Source of the DNA: Piscinibacter sp047600445
Lineage (GTDB): Bacteria > Pseudomonadota > Gammaproteobacteria > Burkholderiales > Burkholderiaceae_C
Length of the DNA stretch: 64,000 nucleotides
Assembly: GCF_047600445.1 (NCBI RefSeq)
Contig: NZ_JASGKT010000002.1
Span: 2,976,001-3,040,000, forward strand
Direction: 5' to 3'
Below the pieces are notes generated by a model. The model was not told the origin of the DNA. It made no database searches and was given only the letters and a program-made list of their open reading frames with translations. The position numbers and the translations under genes are program-made. Shown piece by piece: positions 1 to 8,326 of this stretch. Positions within the stretch are counted from its first letter, which is position 1, and each line of letters starts with the position of its first letter.

Positions 1-1302
1 GAACATCCACAGGTGCCCGGCGAAGCCGCGGCCCTGCTCTTCCTTCGCGTCCTCGCGCAGGCTGCGCTGCGCGGCGCGCCGGCTGACCCCGGTGTACGAC
101 AGGAACACCGGCAGCAGGATCAGGTTGGTGAAGACCAGCACCGCCACGCCCAGGCTGGCGCTGAGCGCCAGCTCGCGGATCACCGGGATGTCGATCACCA
201 TCAGCACGGCGAAGCCCACCGCGTCGGCCATCAGCGCCGTCAGCCCGGCCAGGAACAGGCGCCGGAAGGTGTAGCGTGCCGCGATCAGCCGGTGCGTGCC
301 GCGGCCGATGTCCTGCATCACGCCGTTCATCTTCTGCGCGCCGTGGCTGACGCCGATGGCGAAGACGAGGAAGGGCACCAGCATCGAGAACGGGTCGAGC
401 CGGAAGCCGAGCATCGCGATCAGCCCGAGCTGCCACACCACCGCCACCAGCGAGCACACCAGCACCAGCGCCGTGCTGCGCACGCAGCGCGTGAAGTGGA
501 AGATGATCGCCGTGGCCACCGCGGCGGCGGCGAGGAAGAACCACACCACCTGCGCCAGCCCGTCGATCAGCGTGCCCACCAGCGCGGCGAAGCCGGTGAC
601 GCGCACCGCCATGCGCGGCTGCCCCGCGGCGGGCTGCTCGTACTTCGCCTGGATCGCCTTCAGCCCGGCCCAGAAGTCCTGGTAGCCGCCCTTGCGCTGC
701 TCCTCGGCGCTCTGCGGCAGCAGCGGCACGACGATCATCGCCGAGCGGTAGTCGTCGGCGACCAGGCTGCCGACGATGCCGGCGCGCGCGATGTTCAGGC
801 GCAGCGCCTCCATCGCGGTGGGCGTGCCATCGAAGCGGTCGGGCATCACCGGGCCGCCGGACAGGCCTTCCTCGGTCACCTCGGTCCAACGCACCACCGG
901 CGTCCAGATCGACTTCATCCACGCGCGGTCGACGCCGGGCAGCAGGAAGACCTCGTCGTTGAGCTGGCCGAAGCGCTGCAGGAAGCGCGGCTCGAAGAGG
1001 TCGCCGTCGGGATTCTCGACGACGATGCGCACCGAGTCGCCCAGGCCGCGCAGCTCGGCGCGGTTGGCCAGGTAGTTCTGGATGTAGGGGTGCGACTGCG
1101 GCAGCATGTTCTCGAAGCTGGCGCTGAGCACGAGGCCGCGCAACTGGAACACGAACAGCAGCGTCAGCAGCAGGCACACCAGCATCACCGCGCCGCGGTG
1201 GTTGAAGATCAGTCGTTCGAGGCGGTTGCCGCTGGAGGCGTCGAAGTCCGACAGCTCGGCGATCACCGGCATCTCGACGGCGGACGTGCTGGATGTGTCC
1301 AT
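1..1302 (-). CDS. MMPL/RND family inner-membrane transporter (3' end beyond window)
   Basis: The visible 434 residues are the N-terminal half of an RND-superfamily MMPL protein. A first membrane helix lies near residues 38-55, followed by a periplasmic loop of about 190 residues. A block of closely spaced helices then runs from about residue 245 to 425, where the gene leaves the window. Such proteins use the proton gradient to move lipids or other hydrophobic molecules, and the HpnN/MmpL branch works without a TolC partner. The gene starts with ATG 18 bases after the stop of the Asp-box propeller gene and is probably co-transcribed with it. Direction of transport and substrate cannot be read from the sequence. 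Confidence 0.85.
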   Translation of the reverse strand, partial: MDTSSTSAVEMPVIAELSDFDASSGNRLERLIFNHRGAVMLVCLLLTLLFVFQLRGLVLSASFENMLPQSHPYIQNYLANRAELRGLGDSVRIVVENPDGDLFEPRFLQRFGQLNDEVFLLPGVDRAWMKSIWTPVVRWTEVTEEGLSGGPVMPDRFDGTPTAMEALRLNIARAGIVGSLVADDYRSAMIVVPLLPQSAEEQRKGGYQDFWAGLKAIQAKYEQPAAGQPRMAVRVTGFAALVGTLIDGLAQVVWFFLAAAAVATAIIFHFTRCVRSTALVLVCSLVAVVWQLGLIAMLGFRLDPFSMLVPFLVFAIGVSHGAQKMNGVMQDIGRGTHRLIAARYTFRRLFLAGLTALMADAVGFAVLMVIDIPVIRELALSASLGVAVLVFTNLILLPVFLSYTGVSRRAAQRSLREDAKEEQGRGFAGHLWMF

Positions 1303-1320
1303 GAGGAGTGCGCCGCGCCC

Positions 1321-2460
1321 TTATCGAACCAAGTCGGGAAGCACGGCGACGCCGCCGGGCCCGGCCGAGACGAGTTCGCCCGCCGCCCCTTCGGCGAGCG
1401 CGAACGAGACCGTGTGCGCCTTGGCGTCGACGGCCGCGAAGCTGCGCCCGCCGTCGCGGCTGCGCAGCCAGCCGCCGGCCTGGTCGGCCAGCAGCAGCTC
1501 GCCGCCGCGCAGCTTCACGCCGGCGACCAGGCCGACCTTGCGCGGCGTGGCGATGGTGCGCCACTGGCGGCCGGCATCGTCGCTGGCCAGCAGGCTGCCG
1601 CGCATGCCGTAGGCGAGCACGCGCGGGCCGTCGACCAGCAGCCCGAACAGCGTGCCGCCGTAGCCGGTGGGCACGGCCAGCCAGCGGCTCGAGGACGCAT
1701 CGAGGCGCCACACGCCGCCGCGCTCGCCGGCCAGGAACACGCCGCCGGGGCCGCCGCGCACGGCGTAGAAGTGCAGTTCCTCGGGGTTGTCGGTGCGCTC
1801 CATGCACGGCACCCAGGTGCGGCCGCCGTCCTCGGTGCGGAAGATCGTGTTGAAGGTACCGACCAGCGTGCCGCTGCGCTCCGACTCGAACCACACGTCG
1901 AGCAGCGAGGGCACCGAGTCCTGCTCGATGGCGCGCGACGCGCCGGCCAGCGCCTTCGCCGCGGCCGAATCGGGGGTCGGGTTCTGCGCCTGGTAGAAGC
2001 GCTGCGCCACCTCGTTGAGCTGCTGGCCGGCGAAGCGGCGCACCCAGTGCGCGCCGGCGTCGTTGCTTTCCAGCACCACGCCGCGGTGGCCGACCGCGAA
2101 ACCGTGCGTCGGCGTCGCGAAGTGGATCGCCACCAGATCGGTCTCGACCGGCACCTGCGCCTGCGTCCAGGTCTGGCCCGCGTCGTCGGAGAACACGATG
2201 CGGCCGCGCAGGCCCGCGGCGACCATGCGCTGGCCGGCGCGCGCCACGGCGAGCAGCGGCGCGCGCGCCGCCGGGCCCTGGTGCGCGGCGGGCGTCTCGG
2301 TCGGCGCGCGGTAGCCCGGCGCGGACGCCGCCTGCGCCACCTCTGCCGTACCCGCCGCGCCCTGCGCCGCCGCCGCGTGCGCCGCACCGGCCAGCAGCCA
2401 CGCCAGCGCGAGGCGCGCCGCGGCGGCGAACGGGCAGGTCGGGCAAGGTCGACGGATCAT
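1321..2460 (-). CDS. Exported YCF48-like Asp-box beta-propeller protein
   Basis: About 379 residues with a signal peptide (MIRRP start, hydrophobic stretch, AHA-type cleavage region). Five Asp-box motifs of the form S-x-D-x-G-x-x-W/F are visible (for example SDDAGQTW, SNDAGAHW, TEDGGRTW, SDDAGRQW, SRDGGRSF), which build the blades of a BNR/YCF48 propeller. The family is named after a photosystem II assembly factor, but copies beside MMPL transporters in proteobacteria are probably periplasmic partners of the transporter. An in-frame ATG at 2487 is an alternative start; 2460 is preferred because it gives a cleaner signal peptide. A regulatory palindrome overlaps this start codon. Confidence 0.8.
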   Translation of the reverse strand: MIRRPCPTCPFAAAARLALAWLLAGAAHAAAAQGAAGTAEVAQAASAPGYRAPTETPAAHQGPAARAPLLAVARAGQRMVAAGLRGRIVFSDDAGQTWTQAQVPVETDLVAIHFATPTHGFAVGHRGVVLESNDAGAHWVRRFAGQQLNEVAQRFYQAQNPTPDSAAAKALAGASRAIEQDSVPSLLDVWFESERSGTLVGTFNTIFRTEDGGRTWVPCMERTDNPEELHFYAVRGGPGGVFLAGERGGVWRLDASSSRWLAVPTGYGGTLFGLLVDGPRVLAYGMRGSLLASDDAGRQWRTIATPRKVGLVAGVKLRGGELLLADQAGGWLRSRDGGRSFAAVDAKAHTVSFALAEGAAGELVSAGPGGVAVLPDLVR

Positions 2461-2468
2461 TATCGTAT
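2460..2468. promoter_or_regulatory. Candidate operator, TTAT-C-GTAT
   Basis: Near-palindromic nine-mer matching the ATAY-S-GTAT element repeated at several promoters in this window. It touches the start codon of the propeller gene, where a bound repressor would block expression of the propeller/MMPL pair. Inferred from repetition only. Confidence 0.45.
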
Positions 2469-2656
2469 GGTACAGTTCTTTTTCCATTCCCCGCCGTCGG
2501 CGGCCGCGAATCGGCCTCGGGACTTACCCGCGCCCGCCCTCGGCGAAGCGGCTTTCTCCCTGCATGCGCCGGGCTCGAATGGCGCGTCGCGCCCGCGTCG
2601 TTTTGCCCCACCCCTTGGTTAACCCGCAATTGACCCGTAGCCGATCGTACGACACG

Positions 2657-2665
2657 ATACGGTAT
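2657..2665. promoter_or_regulatory. Candidate operator, ATAC-G-GTAT
   Basis: Perfect palindrome around a central G, 38 bases upstream of the DUF1302 start. It is the same element as at 14561 and, with one change, at 22396. An overlapping inverted repeat ATCGT-N5-ACGAT lies at 2644-2658. Position fits a promoter-proximal repressor site for the DUF1302-DUF1329 pair. Confidence 0.5.
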
Positions 2666-2703
2666 GTCTTGATCCTCCATTCAAGCACACCAGGAGACGC
2701 CCC

Positions 2704-4449
2704 TTGAAGACATCCCCCGATTCACGCGCCCGGGCCCGCGGCCCGCGGCTGAACGCGCTGGCCGCGGCCGTGCTCGCGCTGGCCGGCGGCAGCGCCCAGG
2801 CCTTCGAGATCGACAGCGGCAACCCCGACCTGAAGCTGCGCCTGGACACCACGGTGCGCTACAACCTCGGCGTGCGCGCCGAGGACTGCGACAAGAACAT
2901 CTGCGGCAACGGCGCCGGCCTGGGCGACGTCACCGCGCACCAGTCGGACCGCAAGTTCGCCAAGGCCGGCAAGGTGATGGCCAACCGCATCGACCTGCTG
3001 CCCGAGTTCGACGCGGTCTACCAGGGCCGCTTCGGCCTGCGCGTCAGCGGCGCGGCCTGGTACGACGCCGCCTACAAGAACCGCGTCGAGGGCGACCCGG
3101 CGCTCAGCGCCGCGGCCGGCGGCGCCTTCCAGGGCGCCGGGCCGAACGGCGGCCCCTACAGCGACTACACCAAGCGCTTCAACATCGGCCCCTCGGCCGA
3201 GTTCCTCGACGCCTTCGTGTTCGCCAAGTTCAAGCTCGGCGAGATCCCGGTCGCCGTCAAGGCCGGCCAGCACAACATCTACTGGGGCGAGTCGCTGTTC
3301 TCCTTCGTCAACGGCATCTCGGTCGGGCAGGGTCCGGTCGACTTCCGCAAGGCGATCGCCACGCCCGGCATCGAGGCCAAGGAGGTGTTCCGCCCGCTCA
3401 AGCAGCTCTCGTTCTCGGCCGACCTGACCGACCGCATGAGCCTGGCCGGCCAGTACTTCCTCGACTGGAAGCCGACCATCCTGCCCGACGGCGGCACCTA
3501 CTTCGGCGCGGCCGACGGCCTGAGCATGGCCGGCGGCGGCAGCATCTTCGGCGTACCCTTCGGCGGCGTGACGGCGGAGCCGAAACACAAGCGCGGCGAC
3601 TTCGGCCTCGCGCTGAAGATGCGCCCCGAGTGGCTCGACGGCAGCATGGGCCTGTACTACCGCGAGTACACCGACAAGACGCCGCAGCTCGTGATCACCG
3701 GCCTCGCGGTGGTCGGCGGCAACGTGGCGCCGACCGGCTTCGGCCTCGACTACTCGACGCCGCGCCAGAAGCTGTTCGGCCTGAGCCTGAGCAAGCAGAT
3801 GTTCGACATCTCCTTCGGCGCCGACCTCACCTACCGCAAGGACGCGCAGATCGCCGCGCGCCCGTTCGCCACGCCGGCCGGCACGGCCGACCTGGGCGGC
3901 GGGCCGATCGGCAACTCGCTGCTGCCCACCGGCGACGTGTTCTCGGGCGTCGTCAACGCGATCGCCTACTTCGGCAAGACGGCGGTGTTCGACTCCGCCG
4001 CGCTGCAGGCCGAGATCAACTTCTCGCATCTGATCTCGGTGAAGAGCAACCCGGGCTCGTTCTACGCCGACGGCTACAACTGCCCGCAGGCGCTGACCGA
4101 GGGTTTCCCGTACGGCTGCGCGACGAAGAACTCGATGGGCATCGCGATCGCCTTCGAGCCGAAGTGGTTCCAAGTGATGAACGGCGTCGACCTGTCGATG
4201 CCGCTGTTCCTCGGCGTCGGCGTGAAGGGCAACTCGGTGGTGGCCTTCGGCGACAACAAGGGCCAGGGCAGCTACGCCATCGGCGCGACCGCCGACGTCG
4301 ACAGCAAGTACACCGTCACGCTGAAGTACAACGGCTTCCTCGCCAAGCACGGCAAGGACGAATTGGGCGCCGCATCGAACAGCAACGCGAGCCTGGGCAA
4401 GTACTGGGATCGCGGCTTCGTGTCGCTCACGCTGAAGACCACGTTCTAA
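2704..4449 (+). CDS. DUF1302 family outer-membrane protein
   Basis: 581 residues with a signal peptide ending near AQA (residues 33-35). The rest is rich in alternating, aromatic-containing strands and ends in a phenylalanine (LTLKTTF), as outer-membrane beta-barrels do. DUF1302 proteins are usually encoded directly before DUF1329 proteins, as here. The start is TTG at 2704, chosen because GGAGA lies six bases upstream and the signal peptide begins there. It is divergent from the propeller/MMPL genes. The likely role is the outer-membrane component of a transport route for hydrophobic compounds; this is inferred from family and context. Confidence 0.85.
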   Translation: MKTSPDSRARARGPRLNALAAAVLALAGGSAQAFEIDSGNPDLKLRLDTTVRYNLGVRAEDCDKNICGNGAGLGDVTAHQSDRKFAKAGKVMANRIDLLPEFDAVYQGRFGLRVSGAAWYDAAYKNRVEGDPALSAAAGGAFQGAGPNGGPYSDYTKRFNIGPSAEFLDAFVFAKFKLGEIPVAVKAGQHNIYWGESLFSFVNGISVGQGPVDFRKAIATPGIEAKEVFRPLKQLSFSADLTDRMSLAGQYFLDWKPTILPDGGTYFGAADGLSMAGGGSIFGVPFGGVTAEPKHKRGDFGLALKMRPEWLDGSMGLYYREYTDKTPQLVITGLAVVGGNVAPTGFGLDYSTPRQKLFGLSLSKQMFDISFGADLTYRKDAQIAARPFATPAGTADLGGGPIGNSLLPTGDVFSGVVNAIAYFGKTAVFDSAALQAEINFSHLISVKSNPGSFYADGYNCPQALTEGFPYGCATKNSMGIAIAFEPKWFQVMNGVDLSMPLFLGVGVKGNSVVAFGDNKGQGSYAIGATADVDSKYTVTLKYNGFLAKHGKDELGAASNSNASLGKYWDRGFVSLTLKTTF

Positions 4450-4469
4450 GCCTCATCAGGAGACCCACG

Positions 4470-5846
4470 ATGTTCCGCAAGTCACCCATCGCCCTGCTGC
4501 TCGCCGGCGGCCTGTCGGCCCAGGTCGCGATCGCCGCCGTGACGGCCGAGGAGGCCAAGCAGCTCGGCGGCGACAAGCTCACCGCCGTCGGCGCCGAGCG
4601 CGCCGGCAACAAGGAAGGCACGATCCCGCCCTACTCCGGCAAGGCGCCCAAGGCGCCCGCCGGCTACGACCCCAAGGACCCCGGCCAGCGCCCCAGCCCC
4701 TACGACGACAAGCCGCTGTTCAGCATCACGGCGCAGAACGTCGACCAGTACGCCGACAAGCTCGACCACATGCGCGAGCTGTTCAAGCGCTACCCGAACT
4801 ACCGCATGGACGTGTACCCGTCGCACCGCGACATCGAGTACCCGAAGTACGTGCTCGACAACACGATCAAGAACGCCACCTCGTGCAAGGCCACGCAGAA
4901 GGAGCTGAAGCTCGAGGGCTGCTACGGCGGCCTGCCGTTCCCGATCCCCAAGACCGGCAACGAGGTGATGTGGAACCACCTGCTGCACTTCACCACCCAT
5001 ACCTACCGCGGCGCGACCACCTCCACGCTGACGCCGGCCAACGGCAAGTCGATCGTCACCGGCCAGAACAAGGTCGACCAGCAGTACGACTACTACAACC
5101 CGGCCAACACCAAGCCGAACCCGACCGACCTGACGTTCTGGAAGGCCTTCATCATCACGACGGCGCCGGCGCGCGACGCCGGCAACGGCATCCTGCTGCT
5201 CGACAACCTCGACATGGTCGACAAGGGGCGCCGCGCCTACCAGTACATCCCGGGCCAGCGCCGCGTCAAGCTCTCGCCCAACCTCGCCTACGACACGCCC
5301 AACCCGCTGACCGGCGGCACCGGCACGATGGACGACGCCAAGGGCTTCCTCGGCGCACTGGACCGCTATGACTTCAAGCTGATCGGCAAGAAGGAGAAGT
5401 TCCTGCCGTACAACAACTTCGGCGTCTCGAACGCCAAGGTGTGCAACCAGGAGAAGCTCACCTCGCACAAGAACTTCCCCAACCCCGACTGCATGCGCTG
5501 GGAGCTGCACCGCGTCTGGCAGGTGGAGGCCACGCTGAAGGAGGGCTTCCGACACGCCTACCAGAAGCGCATCTTCTACTGGGACGAGGACGCGCCCGGC
5601 GGCGGCGTGGTCGAGAACTTCGACGCGGCGGGCAAGCTGTACCGCGTGGTGCTGGCCAACATCTTCCCGTTCTACGACACCGAGCTCGGCTCCTACGCCG
5701 ACGCCTCGATGGCGATGGACCTGCAGACCGGCTCGTGGATCAGCAACGGCATCTCGCCGGAGCCGGGCATGGGCATGTGGCCGATCCCGCCCAAGGACGA
5801 CCGCGAGTTCTCGCCGGAAGCGCTGGCCGGCCAGGGCATCCGCTGA
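4470..5846 (+). CDS. DUF1329 family periplasmic/outer-membrane-associated protein
   Basis: 458 residues with a signal peptide (MFRKSPIALL to AIAA). The mature part is rich in Tyr, Trp and Lys and matches DUF1329, a family thought to have a LolA/LolB-like lipid-carrier fold. It follows the DUF1302 gene by 20 bases with AGGAGA before the ATG, so the two are an operon. With the MMPL transporter and Asp-box propeller it forms a recurrent four-protein envelope set in proteobacteria. A hydrophobic-cargo carrier between membranes is the most reasonable role, but this is unproven. A strong terminator follows. Confidence 0.85.
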   Translation: MFRKSPIALLLAGGLSAQVAIAAVTAEEAKQLGGDKLTAVGAERAGNKEGTIPPYSGKAPKAPAGYDPKDPGQRPSPYDDKPLFSITAQNVDQYADKLDHMRELFKRYPNYRMDVYPSHRDIEYPKYVLDNTIKNATSCKATQKELKLEGCYGGLPFPIPKTGNEVMWNHLLHFTTHTYRGATTSTLTPANGKSIVTGQNKVDQQYDYYNPANTKPNPTDLTFWKAFIITTAPARDAGNGILLLDNLDMVDKGRRAYQYIPGQRRVKLSPNLAYDTPNPLTGGTGTMDDAKGFLGALDRYDFKLIGKKEKFLPYNNFGVSNAKVCNQEKLTSHKNFPNPDCMRWELHRVWQVEATLKEGFRHAYQKRIFYWDEDAPGGGVVENFDAAGKLYRVVLANIFPFYDTELGSYADASMAMDLQTGSWISNGISPEPGMGMWPIPPKDDREFSPEALAGQGIR

Positions 5847-5859
5847 AGCAGGCGTCCAC

Positions 5860-5895
5860 GCGCCGGGCGCCGGCAGCGGCGCCGGGCGCTTTTTT
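5860..5895 (+). terminator. Rho-independent terminator after DUF1329
   Basis: A 13-pair GC stem with one G-G mismatch (arms 5860-5872 and 5877-5889, loop GCAG) is followed by six T residues. It separates the DUF1302-DUF1329 operon from the SDR gene. Confidence 0.85.
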
Positions 5896-5911
5896 GCGAC
5901 GGGGAACCGAC

Positions 5912-6769
5912 GTGAGCACTCTTCTCGTGACGGGCGCGGCCCGCGGCATCGGCCACCGGCTGGTCGAGCGCGCGCTGGCGCGCGGCGACACGGTCTTCGC
6001 GGTGGTGCGCAAGGACGGCGACGCCGGCCGCTTCAGCGCCTCGCCCAAGCTGCACGTGGTGCGCATGGACATGGCGCACACCGACTCGGTGGCGCAGGGC
6101 TTCGCCGAGGTCGACCGGCTGCTGGCCGGCGCGCCGCTGCAGGCCATCGCGCACTGCGCGGCGATCTCCATCCCCGGCGCGATCGAGCTGACCGAGGTGG
6201 CCGAGTTCGAGCAGATCATCAACACCAACGCGCTGGGCAGCCTGCGCGTGCTGAAGGCCGCGATCCCGCGGCTGCGCGGCCACGGCGGGCGGCTCGTGCT
6301 GGTCACCTCGCTGTGGGGCCAGGCCTCCGGCGCGCTGCTGGGCGCCTACTGCGCCTCGAAGCACGCGATCGAGTCGCTCGCCGACACGGCGCGGCGCGAG
6401 ACGATGGGCATGAACCTGCACATCGTCGTCGCCGAGCCCGGTGTCGTGAAGACCGACATGCTGAGCGACCAGGCGCCGGCGGTGCGCGAGCACCTCGAGC
6501 GCATGACGGCCGAGCAGCGCGGGCTGTACGGCTTCCTGTACGGGCGCTACTTCAAGCTCGTCAGCGGCGCCGGCGGCATCACGGCCGACGCCTGCGCGGC
6601 GGGCATCGAGCGCGCGCTGCGTGCCGCGCGGCCAGCCGCGCGCTACCGCATCGGCGGCGATTCGAAGCTGGTGTGCCTGCTCGACGCGCTGCTGCCCGAT
6701 CGCTGGATGGACTGGGTGATGGCGCGGTCGCTCAACAACAAGCCGATGGCCGGCGAATCCATCCGTTAG
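5912..6769 (+). CDS. Short-chain dehydrogenase/reductase
   Basis: 285 residues with the classical SDR pattern: the nucleotide-binding TGAARGIG near residue 7, and the catalytic YCASK. It lacks features that would name a substrate; an NAD(P)-dependent alcohol/ketone oxidoreductase is the safe reading. The GTG start at 5912 is chosen because the beta-alpha-beta fold begins immediately (STLLVTG) and no ATG lies near. It follows a terminator, so it must have its own promoter or depend on read-through. The MarR gene follows after 41 bases. Confidence 0.85.
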   Translation: MSTLLVTGAARGIGHRLVERALARGDTVFAVVRKDGDAGRFSASPKLHVVRMDMAHTDSVAQGFAEVDRLLAGAPLQAIAHCAAISIPGAIELTEVAEFEQIINTNALGSLRVLKAAIPRLRGHGGRLVLVTSLWGQASGALLGAYCASKHAIESLADTARRETMGMNLHIVVAEPGVVKTDMLSDQAPAVREHLERMTAEQRGLYGFLYGRYFKLVSGAGGITADACAAGIERALRAARPAARYRIGGDSKLVCLLDALLPDRWMDWVMARSLNNKPMAGESIR

Positions 6770-6779
6770 CATATGATGT
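6769..6779. promoter_or_regulatory. Weak candidate operator before the MarR gene
   Basis: GCATATGATGT resembles the stronger GCATATGATAT element at 14445-14455 and lies 31 bases before the MarR start codon. If real it would mean autoregulation. The palindrome is degenerate here. Confidence 0.3.
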
Positions 6780-6810
6780 GAAACCGTCTCCAAAGGAAGG
6801 GAAAACGGTC

Positions 6811-7353
6811 ATGCCAAGAACCGCCAAGACCTCTCCCGGCCGGGCCAAGGCCGGCAAGCCGGCCGCCAAGGGCGCCGCCGCGGCGGCGCCGGCGGCGGCG
6901 CGGCCCCTGGAGGAGAACTGGGACCAGCGCCTGGGTTTCCTGATGCACGACGTGTCGCGGCTGCGGCGCACGGTGTTCGACGACTTCATGAAGCCGCTGA
7001 ACGTGACGCGCTCGCAGTGGTGGGTGCTGGCCTACCTGTCGCGCCACGACGGCATGATCCAGAGCGACCTTGCCAACGTGCTGGAGCTGGGCAAGGCCGC
7101 GCTCGGCAGCCTGGTCGACCGGCTGGAGGCCGCCGGCCTGGTGCGCCGCGGCGCCGACGAGTCGGACCGCCGCGCCAAGCGCGTCTACCTCTCGCCGGCC
7201 GGCGCGCAACTGATCAAGGAGATGCGCGTGCTCAGCCACGAGATGAGCGAGCGCATCCTCGAAGGCCTGGACACCGATGCGCGCCACACGCTGGCCGCGC
7301 TGCTCGGCCAGGTGAAGTCGAACCTGCTGGCGATCTCCAAGGGCAAGGGCTGA
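6811..7353 (+). CDS. MarR family transcriptional regulator
   Basis: 180 residues. An Ala/Lys-rich N-terminal tail (about 1-30) precedes a MarR winged-helix domain. The recognition region is SDLANVLELGKAALGSLVDRLE, followed by the wing with DESDRRAKRVYLSPAG, where the D-x-R-x-K/R signature is clear. MarR proteins are dimers that bind short palindromes and are usually released by a phenolic or acyl-CoA ligand. It sits between the envelope genes and the acyl-CoA operons and is the nearest regulator to the repeated ATAY-S-GTAT palindromes, so it is the best candidate for controlling them. That link is inference. Confidence 0.9.
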   Translation: MPRTAKTSPGRAKAGKPAAKGAAAAAPAAARPLEENWDQRLGFLMHDVSRLRRTVFDDFMKPLNVTRSQWWVLAYLSRHDGMIQSDLANVLELGKAALGSLVDRLEAAGLVRRGADESDRRAKRVYLSPAGAQLIKEMRVLSHEMSERILEGLDTDARHTLAALLGQVKSNLLAISKGKG

Positions 7354-7377
7354 GCCCCTTGCCCTCGCGCGTCGCGG

Positions 7378-8310
7378 TCAGAACGCGACCTTGTCCTTGC
7401 CCTTGAGCTGCAGGATCTCGCGCGCCTCGGCCGGCGTGGCGATCTCCAGCCCAAGCCCCTCGAGGATCTCGCGCACCTTGCGCACCTGCTGCGCGTTCGA
7501 CTCGGCCAGGCGTCCCTTGCCGATCCACAGGCTGTCCTCCAGGCCCACGCGCACGTTGCCGCCCATCGCGGCGGCCATCGCCGCGACCTTCATCTGCGCC
7601 GCGCCGGCGCCCAGCACCGACCAGCGGTAGTCGTCGCCGAACAGGCGGTCGGCGGTGCGCTTCATGTGCATCACGTCGTCCGGGTGCGAGCCGATGCCGC
7701 CGAGCAGGCCGAACACCGTCTGCACGAAATACGGCGCCTTGACCAGCCCACGGTCGACGAAATGCGCCAGGTTGTACAGGTGCGCGGTGTCGTAGCACTC
7801 GAACTCGTAGCGCGTCTGGTTGGCCGACATCTCCGTCAGCGCAGTCTCGATGTCGCCGTAGGTGTTGCGGAACACCAGGTTGCGGCTGCCTTCGAGGTAC
7901 TCGCGCTCCCAGGCGTGCTTGAACTCCTTGAAGCGCTCGAGCATGCCGAACAGGCCGAAGCCCATCGTGCCCATGTTCATCGACGCCACCTCGGGCTTGA
8001 ACACGATCGAGGGCTGGATGCGCTCCTGCACGCTCATGTAGGGCGAGCCGCCGGTGGTGAGGTTCACCACCGCGTCGCAGCGCTGCGCGATCTGCGGCAG
8101 GAAGCGGCCGAACGCCTGCGGGCTCTGGTCGGGCTTGCCGGTCTCGGGGTCGCGCGCGTGCAGGTGGATGATGGCCGCGCCGGCCTCGCAGGCCTGTACG
8201 GCCGCGTCGGCGATCTCCTGCGGCGTCACCGGCAGGTGCGGCGACATCGACGGCGTGTGGATCGAGCCGGTCACGGCGCAGGTGATGATGACTTTCTTCT
8301 GGGCTGGCAT
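7378..8310 (-). CDS. BKACE family beta-keto acid cleavage enzyme (DUF849)
   Basis: 310 residues with the BKACE signature: the N-terminal VIITCAVTG strand, the zinc-binding HLH in AAIIHLHARDPETG, and the conserved MNMGTMGFG segment. The family is a TIM barrel that condenses a beta-keto acid with acetyl-CoA and releases acetoacetate plus a new CoA ester; the founding member is 3-keto-5-aminohexanoate cleavage enzyme. Substrate class cannot be assigned without pocket residues. It is the last gene of a seven-gene minus-strand operon, converging on the MarR gene with only 24 bases between them and no clear terminator. Confidence 0.88.
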   Translation of the reverse strand: MPAQKKVIITCAVTGSIHTPSMSPHLPVTPQEIADAAVQACEAGAAIIHLHARDPETGKPDQSPQAFGRFLPQIAQRCDAVVNLTTGGSPYMSVQERIQPSIVFKPEVASMNMGTMGFGLFGMLERFKEFKHAWEREYLEGSRNLVFRNTYGDIETALTEMSANQTRYEFECYDTAHLYNLAHFVDRGLVKAPYFVQTVFGLLGGIGSHPDDVMHMKRTADRLFGDDYRWSVLGAGAAQMKVAAMAAAMGGNVRVGLEDSLWIGKGRLAESNAQQVRKVREILEGLGLEIATPAEAREILQLKGKDKVAF

Positions 8311-8326
8311 GGCGCGTCTCCTCGAA

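Noticed and set aside
13..2622. An 869-residue plus-strand open frame
   Set aside because: It is the antisense of the MMPL and propeller genes; composition is His/Arg/Gln-rich and repetitive, typical of shadows in high-GC DNA.
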